A stretch of DNA of 45,125 nt from Lysobacteraceae bacterium (GCA_030681035.1 JAUXUI010000057.1:1-45125), one strand, 5' to 3'. Numbered from the stretch's first letter, positions 24,660 through 34,777 are shown. Notes: generated from the sequence alone by a model not told the origin. Numbers and translations are program-made.

Positions 24660-26153
24660 TCAACAACAGCCGTGATCGCCGAACTGCGCATGGCCGTCGC
24701 GATCCACTGCCACGCCACGGGTGAGGCCGTGCTGGCTCGCCACGCAATGCGCCGCCAGCACATGCGCAACACTGGCGGTGACCCGCTTGCCGGTGGGGAT
24801 GTGCAGAAACTCGTTGGGCCCGTGCGCGTTGGAATGCGGGCCGAGCACGCCGGTGATCATGAACTGCGCGCCCGGGAACTTGGCACCGAGCATGCCCATG
24901 AACGGGATCGAGCCGCCTTCGCCCATGTACACCGCGCTCTTGCCAAAGCACTGCTGTGATGCGTTTTCGATTGCGGCACTGAGCCAGTCTGCCATCGGCG
25001 GTGCATTCCAGCCGCTCGAGGATTTTTCCAGTTTCAGGGTTACCTTGGCACCATACGGCGGGTCGCTGAGCAGGCACTCGCGCAGCACCTCGCCGGCACG
25101 CTCGCCATCGAGCGTCGGCGGCAGCCGCAGGCTCAGCTTCACTGCCGTCTGTGGGCGCAGCACGTTGCCTGCCGATGACAGTGGCGGCAAGCCATCGGCA
25201 CCGGTGATCGACAAGGCCGGGCGCCAGGTGCGGTTGAGCACCAGCTCGGTGACGTCTTCATGCATTGGCCGCATACCCGCCAGCAGCGGAAACTTGTCGT
25301 ATACCGCGGTGCCCAGCACCTGCGCACAGACCTGTGCCTGTTGCAGCCGATCGGCCGGTACTTCGGCTTGCAGCGCATCCACCCGTACGCGGCCGCTGGT
25401 TTCATCCTCAAGCCGTGACAGCAAGGTGCGCAGGATGCGAAAGCTCGACGCCACCACCCCGGAGGCATCGCCCGAATGCACGCCTTCTTCCAGCACATTC
25501 ACCGTGAGATCGCCGCCGCACATGCCGCGTAGCGAGGTGGTACACCACAGTTGGTCGTAGTTGCCGCAGCCCGAATCCAGGCACACCACCAGCGACGGTT
25601 TGCCGATGCGTTCGGCCAGCAGATCGACGTAGTAGGGCAGATCGTAGCTGCCCGACTCCTCGCAGGCTTCAATCACCACCACGCAGCGCGCATGCGCCAC
25701 GCCCTGCGCCTGCAAGGCACGGATTGCAGCGAGGCTGCCGAAAATGGCGTAACCATCGTCGGCACCACCACGGCCGTAAAGCTTGTCGCCGCGCAACACC
25801 GGCAGCCATGGGCCGAGGCCGTCGGACCAGCCGGTCATTTCCGGTTGTTTGTCCAGATGCCCGTAGAGCAGCACGCAATCGGCATCACTGCCACCCGCGA
25901 ACGCCGGCACTTCGATGAAGATCAGCGGTGTGCGATCAGGCAACTGCACCACCTCGATCTGCATGCCGGCAATCGGCTGTTGTTGCGCCCAGCGCACCAT
26001 CAGCTTGACTGCATCGTCCATGTAGCCGTGCTGCACCCAGTTGGCATCGAACATCGGCGACTTGTTGGGGATGCGGATGTATTCCACCAGATTGGGCACG
26101 ATCTCTTCATCCCATTGCTGGTCGATTTCCCGTTGCACTGTGTTGCTGTCCAT
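24660..26153 (-). CDS. M20-family metallopeptidase (dipeptidase-like)
   Basis: About 497 residues. Zinc-ligand motifs are visible in order: His in LLYGHLDKQPEMTGW, the bridging Asp in GRGGADDGYAIFG, the catalytic and ligand glutamates in VIEACEESGSYDLPYY, Asp in VVCLDSGCGNYDQ, and the C-terminal His in GPHSNAHGPNEFLH. It hydrolyses small peptides, probably in the cytoplasm, since no signal peptide is seen. ATG 26153 (MDSNTVQREI) has GGA upstream; ATG 26168 is also possible. The middle (about residues 210-370) is the lid/dimerisation domain with EEGVHSGDASGVVASSFRIL. The substrate is unknown. Confidence 0.92.
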   Translation of the reverse strand: MDSNTVQREIDQQWDEEIVPNLVEYIRIPNKSPMFDANWVQHGYMDDAVKLMVRWAQQQPIAGMQIEVVQLPDRTPLIFIEVPAFAGGSDADCVLLYGHLDKQPEMTGWSDGLGPWLPVLRGDKLYGRGGADDGYAIFGSLAAIRALQAQGVAHARCVVVIEACEESGSYDLPYYVDLLAERIGKPSLVVCLDSGCGNYDQLWCTTSLRGMCGGDLTVNVLEEGVHSGDASGVVASSFRILRTLLSRLEDETSGRVRVDALQAEVPADRLQQAQVCAQVLGTAVYDKFPLLAGMRPMHEDVTELVLNRTWRPALSITGADGLPPLSSAGNVLRPQTAVKLSLRLPPTLDGERAGEVLRECLLSDPPYGAKVTLKLEKSSSGWNAPPMADWLSAAIENASQQCFGKSAVYMGEGGSIPFMGMLGAKFPGAQFMITGVLGPHSNAHGPNEFLHIPTGKRVTASVAHVLAAHCVASQHGLTRGVAVDRDGHAQFGDHGCC

Positions 26154-26378
26154 TGGCTTTATCCGCATCGGTGAAACGCCAATTCTACCAGTCACACCAA
26201 GAAGGCGCCTTGGAACGCAAGATGCTCACATGTAAGCATTTGCTGACAACGCGTTCGGTTTCGGGCTGACCTGCGAATACGACAAATGGCGATACCACTG
26301 CCGTGCGCGACGCGGCAATCTGTCCACACCGCCGGCAACGTGTCGGCGGCAAGCAAACAACCAATCAGGAGAAAACCC

Positions 26379-26675
26379 ATGAAGTCGATCGCCATCCTCG
26401 CCAAGTCACTGCTGCTTTCACTCGTGCTTACTGCCAGCGCGTTCGCTGCCGACAAGGTCAATATCAACACCGCCGACGCCACCGCGATTGCCGACACCCT
26501 GACCGGGGTCGGCCCATCCAAGGCCGATGCCATCGTTGCCTATCGCAAAGCCAATGGCGCGTTCAAGAGCGCCGATCAACTGGCCTCGGTCAAGGGCATT
26601 GGCCTGAAGCTGGTCGAGAAGAACCGTGATCGCATCGTGGTGGGTGCCGCAGCGCCAGGCAAAGCGGCGAACTGA
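26379..26675 (+). CDS. ComEA-like secreted helix-hairpin-helix protein
   Basis: 98 residues. An N-terminal signal peptide (MKSIAILAKSLLLSLVLTAS, then AFA-ADK, with the cut probably after AFA) is followed by a helix-hairpin-helix domain: VNINTADATAIADTLTGVG, then GAFKSADQLASVKGIGLKLV. Single-domain ComEA-type proteins bind DNA in the periplasm during natural uptake in gammaproteobacteria. AGGAG lies upstream of ATG 26379, which decides the start against the longer open frame from 26286. No other competence gene is nearby. It is followed by a paired REP element. Confidence 0.87.
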   Translation: MKSIAILAKSLLLSLVLTASAFAADKVNINTADATAIADTLTGVGPSKADAIVAYRKANGAFKSADQLASVKGIGLKLVEKNRDRIVVGAAAPGKAAN

Positions 26676-26799
26676 GATCAGTCGCCGTGCGTTGAATCCG
26701 GGCCGGCGCACGTCGGCCCGGATGCGTTGGATACGATGCGCGGGATAGCCGTCGCCCACCGGGCACCTGAAAAGAGCCCACGCTTCGCTCGCCGCATCT

Positions 26800-26871
26800 G
26801 TCGCCCACAGGGTGGGCTCCCACAATAAAGCGTGACGACATCCGCTTGTAGGAGCCCACCCTGTGGGCAAC
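26800..26871. repeat. Paired REP element
   Basis: GTCGCCCACAGGGTGGGCTC and an inverted TGTAGGAGCCCACCCTGTGG copy about 22 bp apart. It lies between the ComEA-like gene and the SET gene. The remainder of 26676-26969 has no supported gene. Confidence 0.8.
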
Positions 26872-26969
26872 CAGATATCGCCTCGCAGGGCAGTCATCGC
26901 CCAGAAGGTACCCCACTCCCGAACCCCGTCCGATTCCGGCTACACTCGCAAAACTTTTGCGAGCCCGCC

Positions 26970-27476
26970 ATGATCCTGACCCCCCATCGAGTTGCACCCT
27001 CCACCATTCCAGGCGCCGGCAAGGGCCTGTTTATCGATGCGCCGGTCGCGGCCGGCCGCATCATCGTGGCCCCCGACGCGATCAATCGCGTGTATCACTG
27101 GGATGAAGTGCTCGCGCAACCGGATATCGACGCCGCGCTGGCGTCTTCGGTGCGCTGGTTCGAGGATCGCTACACCATCACCCCGGAGTGGCCGGATGAG
27201 TGCTACATCAACCACTCGTTCGCATCGACTGGTTTGTGGCACCTGGGCTTCGTGTTTGCCGCGCGTGACCTTAATGCCGGCGAGGAGGTGACGGTGGATT
27301 ATCGCCATCTGTTGCGCGAGGGCGAATACGAAGGGTTCGCCGATGCGCTGACCGGGCAGCCGATCATCGGCTACAGTTGGCAGCAGTCGCTGGCCACCTC
27401 CACGGCGCAACTGGCCGATTTGCTGCAAGACGCAAACCACGCGCCGACCGCCGGGACGCGCACGTCAACAAGGTAA
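26970..27476 (+). CDS. SET-domain protein (putative protein lysine methyltransferase)
   Basis: 168 residues, a compact SET domain. It opens with TIPGAGKGLFIDAPVAAGRI (the GxGxG-type SAM loop), has YINHSFASTGLWHLGFVFAA (the NH-S motif of the pseudoknot) and GEEVTVDYRHLL (the GEE-x-DY motif). SET enzymes transfer methyl groups to lysine side chains; bacterial substrates are mostly unknown. The post-SET cysteines of eukaryotic enzymes are absent. The start is ATG 26970, and upstream sequence in this frame is REP-derived. A HutD-like gene follows after 3 bp, so the two are probably co-transcribed. Confidence 0.85.
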   Translation: MILTPHRVAPSTIPGAGKGLFIDAPVAAGRIIVAPDAINRVYHWDEVLAQPDIDAALASSVRWFEDRYTITPEWPDECYINHSFASTGLWHLGFVFAARDLNAGEEVTVDYRHLLREGEYEGFADALTGQPIIGYSWQQSLATSTAQLADLLQDANHAPTAGTRTSTR

Positions 27477-27479
27477 GTC

Positions 27480-28112
27480 ATGAAGGTTGTCGTACTCCCC
27501 GCGCACCACTACCGCCGCGAACGCTGGCGCAATGGTGCCGGCTGGACCCGCGAGATCGTGCGTCTGCGCGCTGTCGGCGAAGGCGGGTGGCTACCGGTTG
27601 CCGACGATGCGAGCGGCGACGACTGGGATGCGCGCTTGTCGATTGCCGAGATCGACAAGGATTGCGCGTTCTCGGCGTTTCCCGGGATCGATCGCGAGCT
27701 GGTGCTGTTGCGTGGTGACGGAATCGAGCTCACCTTCGCCGACGGTCGGGTGGCGGTGGTTGACCCGCCGCATGGGCGCATCCGATTTGCCGGTGCCGAT
27801 GCACCGCGCTGTCATTTGAGCTACGGCCCCACCCACGACTTTAATCTGATGTGGCGGCCGCAACGGGTGGAGGCCCAGTTGCTGCATCGGCCACTGGTGG
27901 GGGCGATGGTGTTTTTCGCTGGTGCCGGCGTCACCTGGGTGGCGCATCTGATTTCAGGCCGAGCCCAGTTCAAGGATCGCGCCGACCTGGCGCCGTTGCA
28001 GGCAGGGGATAGCGCGTTGATCGGTGCCGGCGATGCGCAGCGCCTGCGGGTGATAGTCGATGGCGGTGGTGAACTGTTGCTGGTAAGGCTGTCGCCACTG
28101 GCTCAGGATTGA
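27480..28112 (+). CDS. HutD/Ves family cupin protein
   Basis: 210 residues. The N-terminal HYRRERWRNGAGWTREIVRL matches the HutD/Ves family (compare 'W-NGGG-T-EI'), and the rest is a double-cupin pattern with DWDARLSIAEIDKDCAFSAF, then PGIDRELVLLRGDG. HutD is associated with histidine use in Pseudomonas, possibly as a governor of hut genes, but no hut gene lies here, so the role is open. It is probably co-transcribed with the SET gene. Its 3' end overlaps the convergent Rieske gene by 10 bp. Confidence 0.85.
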   Translation: MKVVVLPAHHYRRERWRNGAGWTREIVRLRAVGEGGWLPVADDASGDDWDARLSIAEIDKDCAFSAFPGIDRELVLLRGDGIELTFADGRVAVVDPPHGRIRFAGADAPRCHLSYGPTHDFNLMWRPQRVEAQLLHRPLVGAMVFFAGAGVTWVAHLISGRAQFKDRADLAPLQAGDSALIGAGDAQRLRVIVDGGGELLLVRLSPLAQD

Positions 28113-28420
28113 TCGTCGCGGGTATAGATCACGCCATCTTCGACTTTCACCGGGAACGGCCGCACCGGACTGTACGCCGGTGCGCACAGCGCGTTGCCGG
28201 TACGCACGTCAAAGCGCGCATCGTGCAGGCTGCAGGTGATCTCATGGCCGTGCAGTTCACCGGCACTGAGCTCGAAATCCTGATGGCTGCAACGATCCTC
28301 CAGCGCATACAGATCGCCATCGACATTGCACACTAGAATCGGGGTGTCGCCGTCCCAGGCGACGGCGGTTTCACCCGGCAACAGTTCGGCGGTGGTACAG
28401 ACGCGGATCCAGTTGGGCAT
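28103..28420 (-). CDS. Rieske-type [2Fe-2S] ferredoxin
   Basis: 105 residues. The two cluster-binding boxes are visible: CSHQDFELS (C-x-H) and CSLHDARFDVRTG (C-x2-H), about 20 residues apart. It would be a soluble small electron carrier of the bacterial Rieske ferredoxin type. ATG 28420 gives MPNWIRVCTTAELLPGE, the expected N-terminus. Its place at the end of the suf operon suggests a link to Fe-S assembly or to an unseen oxygenase. A REP cluster separates it from the acetyltransferase gene, so it may be on a separate transcript. Confidence 0.9.
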   Translation of the reverse strand: MPNWIRVCTTAELLPGETAVAWDGDTPILVCNVDGDLYALEDRCSHQDFELSAGELHGHEITCSLHDARFDVRTGNALCAPAYSPVRPFPVKVEDGVIYTRDDQS

Positions 28421-28439
28421 TCGGTTCTCTTGAGGTTTC

Positions 28440-28578
28440 TGTAGGAGCCCTGCCGGACTAGATCTGACAGGGTTCTTGCAAAGAAGCCACGATGCTCCTC
28501 TGTAGGAGCCCACCCTGTGGGCGACCCAATAACGCGTTGATTGCGAATTGGCGGTCGCGCACAGGGTGGGCTCCTACA
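28440..28578. repeat. REP elements between the Rieske and GNAT genes
   Basis: A degenerate copy (TGTAGGAGCCCTGCCGG.. with TCTGACAGGGTTCTTGC), a full copy TGTAGGAGCCCACCCTGTGG at 28501-28525 and an inverted copy at 28553-28578. The last copy includes the stop codon of the acetyltransferase gene (28574-28576), so the repeat reaches into coding sequence. Confidence 0.8.
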
Positions 28579-29107
28579 GGGATTTTTCCAGCACTTCAAA
28601 GCGCAGGTCATCGCGTCGGGGAATGCCAAAACGTGCATCGCCGTAGGGGAACGGCTTGATGATGCCGGTGCGGCGGTAGCCGCAGCGCTGGTACCAGGCA
28701 ATCAGTTCGTCGCGCACGTCGATCACGGTCATCCGCATGGTTGACTGTTGCCATTCATCGCGCGCCACCCGCTCGGCTTCGGCGAGCACCTGGCGGCCGA
28801 TACCGGCGCCTTGCGCGCCCGGACTCACCGAGAACATGCCGAAATAACCGGCGCCGTCGTCAACGGCGACATGGGCGCTGGCGATCAGTGCGCCATCGCG
28901 CTCGGCGATCACGATGCGGCTGCGCGCGCGCGTGATGCAATCGCCCACGGCCTGTGCATCGATGCGCTGGCCATCGAGCAGGTCGGCTTCGGTGGTCCAG
29001 CCGGCACGGCTGGATTCACCGCGATAGGCGGATTGGGTCAGCGCGACGATAGCCGGAATATCGGCAGCGGTGGCGGCACGAAAGTGCAGTCGGGCGAGTT
29101 CGGTCAT
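28574..29107 (-). CDS. GNAT-family N-acetyltransferase
   Basis: 177 residues. The fold is visible in FRAATAADIPAIVALTQSAY at the N-terminus, the acetyl-CoA loop GMFSVSPGAQGAGIGRQVLA (the Q/R-x-x-G-x-G/A motif) and the C-terminal IAWYQRCGYRRTGIIKPFPY. The substrate is unknown. It lies 7 bp after sufS, so it is in the suf transcript, but a role in Fe-S assembly is only inferred. The TAG stop lies in a REP element. ATG 29107 is chosen because the domain begins there; the longer open frame overlaps sufS. Confidence 0.87.
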   Translation of the reverse strand: MTELARLHFRAATAADIPAIVALTQSAYRGESSRAGWTTEADLLDGQRIDAQAVGDCITRARSRIVIAERDGALIASAHVAVDDGAGYFGMFSVSPGAQGAGIGRQVLAEAERVARDEWQQSTMRMTVIDVRDELIAWYQRCGYRRTGIIKPFPYGDARFGIPRRDDLRFEVLEKSL

Positions 29108-29114
29108 TGGACAA

Positions 29115-30365
29115 CTATGCCAGCAACTTGCGCAGCTTTTCGATGCCATCGGCCAATGCGTCGATTTCGGCCTCGGTGTTGAAAAACGCCAGCGAGGCGC
29201 GGCAGGTGGCGCTGACGCCAAGCCATGCCATCAGCGGGTGCGCGCAGTGCTGGCCCGAGCGCACCGCGATGCCTTCCAGATCGAGCAAGGTGGCCAGATC
29301 ATGCGCGTGCGCGCCGTCCACCGCGAACGAAATCACCGCCGCCTTGTCGCGGGCATTGCCGAAGATGCGAAGGCCCGGTATCGCGGTGAGGCGGTCATTG
29401 GCATAGGCCAGCAAGGCCTGTTCGCGGGCGTGGATATTGGCCATGCCGAGCGCGCCGAGATAATCGACCGCAGCGCCAAGGCCAACCACGCCGGCGATAT
29501 TGGGGGTGCCAGCTTCGAACTTGTGCGGGGGATCGTTGAACACCGTGCCTTCAAAACGCACTTCCTTGATCATCTCGCCGCCGCCGAGGAACGGCGGCAT
29601 CGCGGCCAGGTGTTCGGCGCGTGCCCATAGCGCGCCGGTGCCGGTGGGGCCGAGCATCTTGTGGCCGGTGAAGGCGTAAAAATCGCAGCCGATGGCGGCG
29701 ACATCCACTGCCTGATGCGGCAGTGCTTGCGAGCCATCGACAACGCTGACGATGCCGCGCTTGCGCGCTTCGCGGCAAATCGCAGCGACCGGGTTCACCG
29801 TGCCGAGCACGTTGGAGACATGGGTCAGTGCCAGCAGTTTCACTTCGCCGCTGAGCTTGGCGTACAGATCATCCAGATCCAGCTCGCCGCTGGGGGTGAG
29901 GTCGGCGACCTTGATAACCGCGCCGGTGCGCTCTGCGATCAGTTGCCACGGCACGATGTTGGCGTGGTGCTCCATGCGCGTGAGCACGATCGCATCGCCG
30001 GGTTTCAGCCGCGGCAGGGCGTAACTGTAGGCCACCAGATTCAGCGAAAAAGTGGTGCCCGAGGTCAGCACCAGATCGTTGCTGCGCACATTGATGAAGC
30101 GCGCGATGCGCTTGCGCGCGTCTTCGAAGGCCTGAGTGGCTTCGCTGCCCAGTGTATGCACGGCGCGCGAGACGTTGGCATTGTGCTGGCGATAAAAATC
30201 ATCAACTGCGGCGATTACCGCTTGCGGCTTTTGCCCGGTGTTGGCGGAGTCGAGATAGATCAGCGGTTTGCCGTGAACCTGACGTTGCAGGATCGGGAAA
30301 TCGGCGCGCCGCGCCGCCCAGTCGATGGCCGCTGTAGCGTGGTTTTCGGCGCGCAGGGTACTCAT
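29115..30365 (-). CDS. sufS: SufS-type cysteine desulfurase
   Basis: 416 residues, the class II desulfurase length. A PLP enzyme that removes sulfur from cysteine for Fe-S cluster assembly. The PLP lysine is in FTGHKMLGPTGTGALWAR, and the persulfide-forming cysteine is in AVRSGQHCAHPLMAWLG. The N-terminal region has FPILQRQVHGKPLIYLDSAN. The start overlaps the sufD stop by four bases. No sufE or sufU gene is next to it; the sulfur-transfer partner must be elsewhere. Confidence 0.95.
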   Translation of the reverse strand: MSTLRAENHATAAIDWAARRADFPILQRQVHGKPLIYLDSANTGQKPQAVIAAVDDFYRQHNANVSRAVHTLGSEATQAFEDARKRIARFINVRSNDLVLTSGTTFSLNLVAYSYALPRLKPGDAIVLTRMEHHANIVPWQLIAERTGAVIKVADLTPSGELDLDDLYAKLSGEVKLLALTHVSNVLGTVNPVAAICREARKRGIVSVVDGSQALPHQAVDVAAIGCDFYAFTGHKMLGPTGTGALWARAEHLAAMPPFLGGGEMIKEVRFEGTVFNDPPHKFEAGTPNIAGVVGLGAAVDYLGALGMANIHAREQALLAYANDRLTAIPGLRIFGNARDKAAVISFAVDGAHAHDLATLLDLEGIAVRSGQHCAHPLMAWLGVSATCRASLAFFNTEAEIDALADGIEKLRKLLA

Positions 30366-31681
30366 GATGGCTGTTCCATGCGTTTCAGCGCGGCATCCAG
30401 CAGCGGCTCCAGTTGTTGCGCCAGGGCGTCGTTGGCGAGCACATCCAGCACCTCGCGGCAGAACGCGCCGGTGAGCAGGGTGCGCGCCTGCGCTTCGGGC
30501 AGGCCGCGGCTGCGCAGATAAAACAGCGCATTGGCATCGAGGCTGCCAACGGTGGCGCCATGCGCCGCCTTGACTTCATCAGCGTGGATTTCCAGCACCG
30601 GCTGGCTGTCGATTTCGGCCTGTTCGGAAAGCAGCAAATTGCGGCTGGAAAGCTGCGCATCGCTGCCATCGGCGCCGGCGCGAATCACGATGCCGCCGTG
30701 GAATACCGCGCGGCCGCGACCACCGGCGATGCCCCGCCACGGCAACTCGCAGCGGGTATTTGGCGCGACGTGTTCGATTGCGAGCCGGGTGTCGAGATGG
30801 CGTCGGCCATCGGCCAGCAACACACCGCCGGCGATCACCTGTGCGCCATCGCCTTGCAGCGACACGTTCAGTTCGTGCCGTGACAGGTTGGCGCCCAGCT
30901 CCAGATCGAGCCGGCGATAACAACTGTTGCTGGCGAGCACAGCCTCGGTGCGCGCGATCACGCTGGCGCCGGCCGCTTCAGCCTGCACTCGGGCGTGGCA
31001 CAGGCGGCTGCCGGGCTTGAGGTGGGTGTGCAGCAGATGATTGGCGAGATTGCGGTGATTGCCGATTGCGCGATGATGCTCAACCACGCTGAGCGCCGCG
31101 TTTTCGCGCAGCTCCAGCACGTGGCGCAGGTTGCAGATCAATTCGGCTTCCATCGCCGTACTGATAAACACCAGATGCAGCGGGGTGTCGATCACCGCGT
31201 CCGCGTCCACCGTGATCAGCGCGCCTTCGGTGGCAAAAGCGGTGTTGATGCGGGCGAAGACGTTGGCGATGCCATCGAAACGCCGGCCCAGCACCGCGAT
31301 GGCGCGCGGGTTGTCGCCGCGCAACGCCTGGGCGAGGGTGTTCACCTGCAAGCCGGGCTCCAGTGCGTCGATCTGCGACAGGCCGGCATCCACCATGCCG
31401 TTGACGAACACCAATCGCGGCGCCGGGATATCGGCAAGCAGCTCATCGGCAAGCAGTGCCGGGTCGAGCGCGGTCGTCTCGTTGCTGACCTGCAACGATC
31501 GCGCAGCCAACGCGCGCAGCGAAGTGTATTTCCAGGCTTCGACGCGATGTTCGGGCAAGCCCTCGTGCAACGCCGAGAGCAGCGCCGAGCGGCGCAGCGG
31601 GCCGACGCCATGGCCGTTCATCAGCTCCGGCGGCAGCGTTTCAAAGCCGGCCTTGAGCGCGTCGAGCAATGCACTGGACAT
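30362..31681 (-). CDS. sufD: Fe-S cluster assembly protein SufD
   Basis: 439 residues. The C-terminal half is the SufB/SufD beta-helix core: SNSCYRRLDLELGANLSRHE, then DTRLAIEHVAPNTR and HADEVKAAHGATVGSLDANA, then LFYLRSRGLPEAQAR. The N-terminal part has HRVEAWKYTSLRAL, the SufD pattern. It is the non-catalytic partner of SufB in the SufBC2D scaffold and helps iron entry. ATG 31681 is chosen one base after the sufC stop; the longer open frame overlaps sufC. The gene order sufB-C-D-S is the canonical one. Confidence 0.94.
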   Translation of the reverse strand: MSSALLDALKAGFETLPPELMNGHGVGPLRRSALLSALHEGLPEHRVEAWKYTSLRALAARSLQVSNETTALDPALLADELLADIPAPRLVFVNGMVDAGLSQIDALEPGLQVNTLAQALRGDNPRAIAVLGRRFDGIANVFARINTAFATEGALITVDADAVIDTPLHLVFISTAMEAELICNLRHVLELRENAALSVVEHHRAIGNHRNLANHLLHTHLKPGSRLCHARVQAEAAGASVIARTEAVLASNSCYRRLDLELGANLSRHELNVSLQGDGAQVIAGGVLLADGRRHLDTRLAIEHVAPNTRCELPWRGIAGGRGRAVFHGGIVIRAGADGSDAQLSSRNLLLSEQAEIDSQPVLEIHADEVKAAHGATVGSLDANALFYLRSRGLPEAQARTLLTGAFCREVLDVLANDALAQQLEPLLDAALKRMEQPS

Positions 31682-31682
31682 C

Positions 31683-32447
31683 TCAGGCCACCGTTTCCGG
31701 AGCGATCCGGCCCTTGACCCAGGCATAGCCGTGCGCTTCCAGTTCGCGTGCCAACTCCGGGCCACCGGATTCGACGATGCGGCCATCGGCCAGCACGTGT
31801 ACCACATCCGGGGTGATGTAATCGAGCAGGCGCTGGTAGTGGGTGATGACCACGAATGCGCGCTCGGGCGAGCGCATCAGGTTGACGCCTTCGGCGACCA
31901 GCTTGAGCGCGTCGATATCGAGCCCCGAATCGGTTTCATCGAGTATCGCCAGGCTCGGCTCCAGCACCGCAAGCTGGAAAATCTCGTTGCGCTTTGTCTC
32001 GCCGCCGGAGAACCCGGCATTGACCGCGCGATGCAGCAGCTCATCCTTGATATGCAGCACCGAGAGTTTTTCGCGTACGCGCTTGAGGAACTGCATCGAA
32101 TCGAGTTCTTCCTCACCGCGATACTTGCGCTGGGCATTGAGCGCTGCGCGCAGGAAATAGGTGTTGTTGACGCCGGGTATCTCGACCGGGTACTGGAATG
32201 CCATGAACACGCCTTCGCCGGCGCGTTGTTCCGGTTCCAGCGCCAACAGGTCCTTGCCCTTGAAGCTGACGCTGCCGGCAGTAACCTCATAACCCTCGCG
32301 GCCGGCCAGCACATTGCCGAGCGTGGATTTGCCAGCGCCGTTCGGGCCCATGATGGCGTGGATCTCACCGGGCTTCACGTGCAGGTTCAGGCCCTTGAGG
32401 ATTTCAGTGCCGCCGATGCTGGCGTGCAGGTTGTCGATTTTCAGCAT
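31683..32447 (-). CDS. sufC: Fe-S cluster assembly ATPase SufC
   Basis: 254 residues, an ABC-type ATPase. Walker A is IMGPNGAGKSTLGNVLAG, the signature is GFSGGETKRNEIFQL, and Walker B ends LAILDETDSGLDIDALKL, the usual SufC form. It powers the SufBC2D complex in the cytoplasm. Within the operon it is separated from sufB by a 226-bp gap that holds a paired REP element, unlike the tight sufC-sufD-sufS joins. Confidence 0.97.
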   Translation of the reverse strand: MLKIDNLHASIGGTEILKGLNLHVKPGEIHAIMGPNGAGKSTLGNVLAGREGYEVTAGSVSFKGKDLLALEPEQRAGEGVFMAFQYPVEIPGVNNTYFLRAALNAQRKYRGEEELDSMQFLKRVREKLSVLHIKDELLHRAVNAGFSGGETKRNEIFQLAVLEPSLAILDETDSGLDIDALKLVAEGVNLMRSPERAFVVITHYQRLLDYITPDVVHVLADGRIVESGGPELARELEAHGYAWVKGRIAPETVA

Positions 32448-32542
32448 GATGGTTTTCCAGATTGAAGCAGGTAAGGGTTTTGCACGCGATGAGAGGCTTG
32501 TGTATGGCTTGTGCGCGATTGGCTAAGCGCGGTGCCGGCTTC

Positions 32543-32605
32543 TGTAGGAGCCCACCCTGTGGGCGACCAAATTCGCATGGTCGCCCACAGGGTGGGCTCC
32601 TACAG
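32543..32605. repeat. Paired REP element inside the suf operon
   Basis: TGTAGGAGCCCACCCTGTGG and its inverted copy separated by 13 bp, in the gap between sufB and sufC. The two arms can pair with each other into one long stem on the suf transcript. Confidence 0.87.
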
Positions 32606-32673
32606 AAGCAAGGTCACCGCTTTATGCGGAATGTCACCCGCAGGACGGATTTGCGTGAGGGCACCTGCAGTGT

Positions 32674-34113
<1,440 letters not shown>

Positions 34114-34134
34114 GGCGTGGGTGCTCGTAGCAGG

Positions 34135-34575
34135 TCAGGCAGTGGTCAGGCGCAGGGCAAGGCGCTGGTCTGGTGTCGGCGTGTGCATCTGGGTCAGGGT
34201 GACGCGGCTTAGCGCGTCGGCGACGACATCGTTGACGCGGCGCCAATTGGCGCGGGAGCCGCAATGGGCCTCCAGATTGCATTGCCCAACGTGGGCGCTG
34301 CATTCGGTCATCCCGAGCGGACCTTCCATCGCCTCAACGATGGCCTTGAGTGAGATCTGTGCCGCGTCCTTCGCCAGCCGGTAGCCGCCGCTGGCACCAC
34401 GGAAGCTCTCAACCAGGCCGGCCTGAGCCAGCGGCTTGAGCAGCTTGGCCACGGTGGGTGTTTCCAGGTGCGCACGCTCGGCCAGATCGCTGGCGCTGAG
34501 CACCCGTCCCGGCTCGCTGGCCATCACGCTCAGCACCAAAACAGCGTAGTCGGTGAGTTTGGTAACCCGTAGCAT
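34135..34575 (-). CDS. Rrf2-family regulator of the suf operon
   Basis: 146 residues. The N-terminal winged helix MLRVTKLTDYAVLVLSVMAS, then HLETPTVAKLLKPLAQAGLV, and the Rrf2 signature SFRGASGGYRLAK are clear. Three cysteines in ECSAHVGQCNLEAHC are spaced C-x6-C-x5-C, the cluster-binding pattern of IscR-type sensors. It probably senses Fe-S status and controls its own operon. ATG 34575 fits the family start. GGTACC repeats lie immediately upstream and may be its operator. It belongs to the SUF-system branch rather than to IscR itself, judging by the operon. Confidence 0.93.
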   Translation of the reverse strand: MLRVTKLTDYAVLVLSVMASEPGRVLSASDLAERAHLETPTVAKLLKPLAQAGLVESFRGASGGYRLAKDAAQISLKAIVEAMEGPLGMTECSAHVGQCNLEAHCGSRANWRRVNDVVADALSRVTLTQMHTPTPDQRLALRLTTA

Positions 34576-34611
34576 GGTACCCGCCGATTCAATTAGTACC
34601 GAAATGGTACC
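34576..34611. promoter_or_regulatory. Repeated GGTACC sites just upstream of the Rrf2 gene (possible operator)
   Basis: GGTACC at 34576-34581 and at 34606-34611 flank a related AGTACC at 34595-34600, all within 36 bp of the start codon, with AT-rich sequence between them. The placement fits autoregulation by the suf Rrf2 protein. The motif is not a consensus I can confirm. Confidence 0.35.
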
Positions 34612-34677
34612 TGATCGCGGGTTTAACGGCAATGCCTGGCAGGTCGGTTGCTTCTCGGCAACGCATGCTGCGCCCGG

Positions 34678-34777
34678 GTTCATCGCAAGCGGGTCGTGGG
34701 GCGCAATGAATTGCGCCTTGGTTCATCGCAAACGGGTCGTGGGGCGCAATGAATTGCGCCCCTACGGGGTTCATCAT
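34678..34777. repeat. Tandem repeat of about 43 bp with GGGGCGCAATGAATTGCGCC core
   Basis: Two head-to-tail copies of a unit reading GTTCATCGCAAnCGGGTCGT, then GGGGCGCAATGAATTGCGCC. Each core is a palindrome (GGCGCAATGAATTGCGCC). It lies upstream of the suf regulator and outside its promoter region. Confidence 0.7.
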
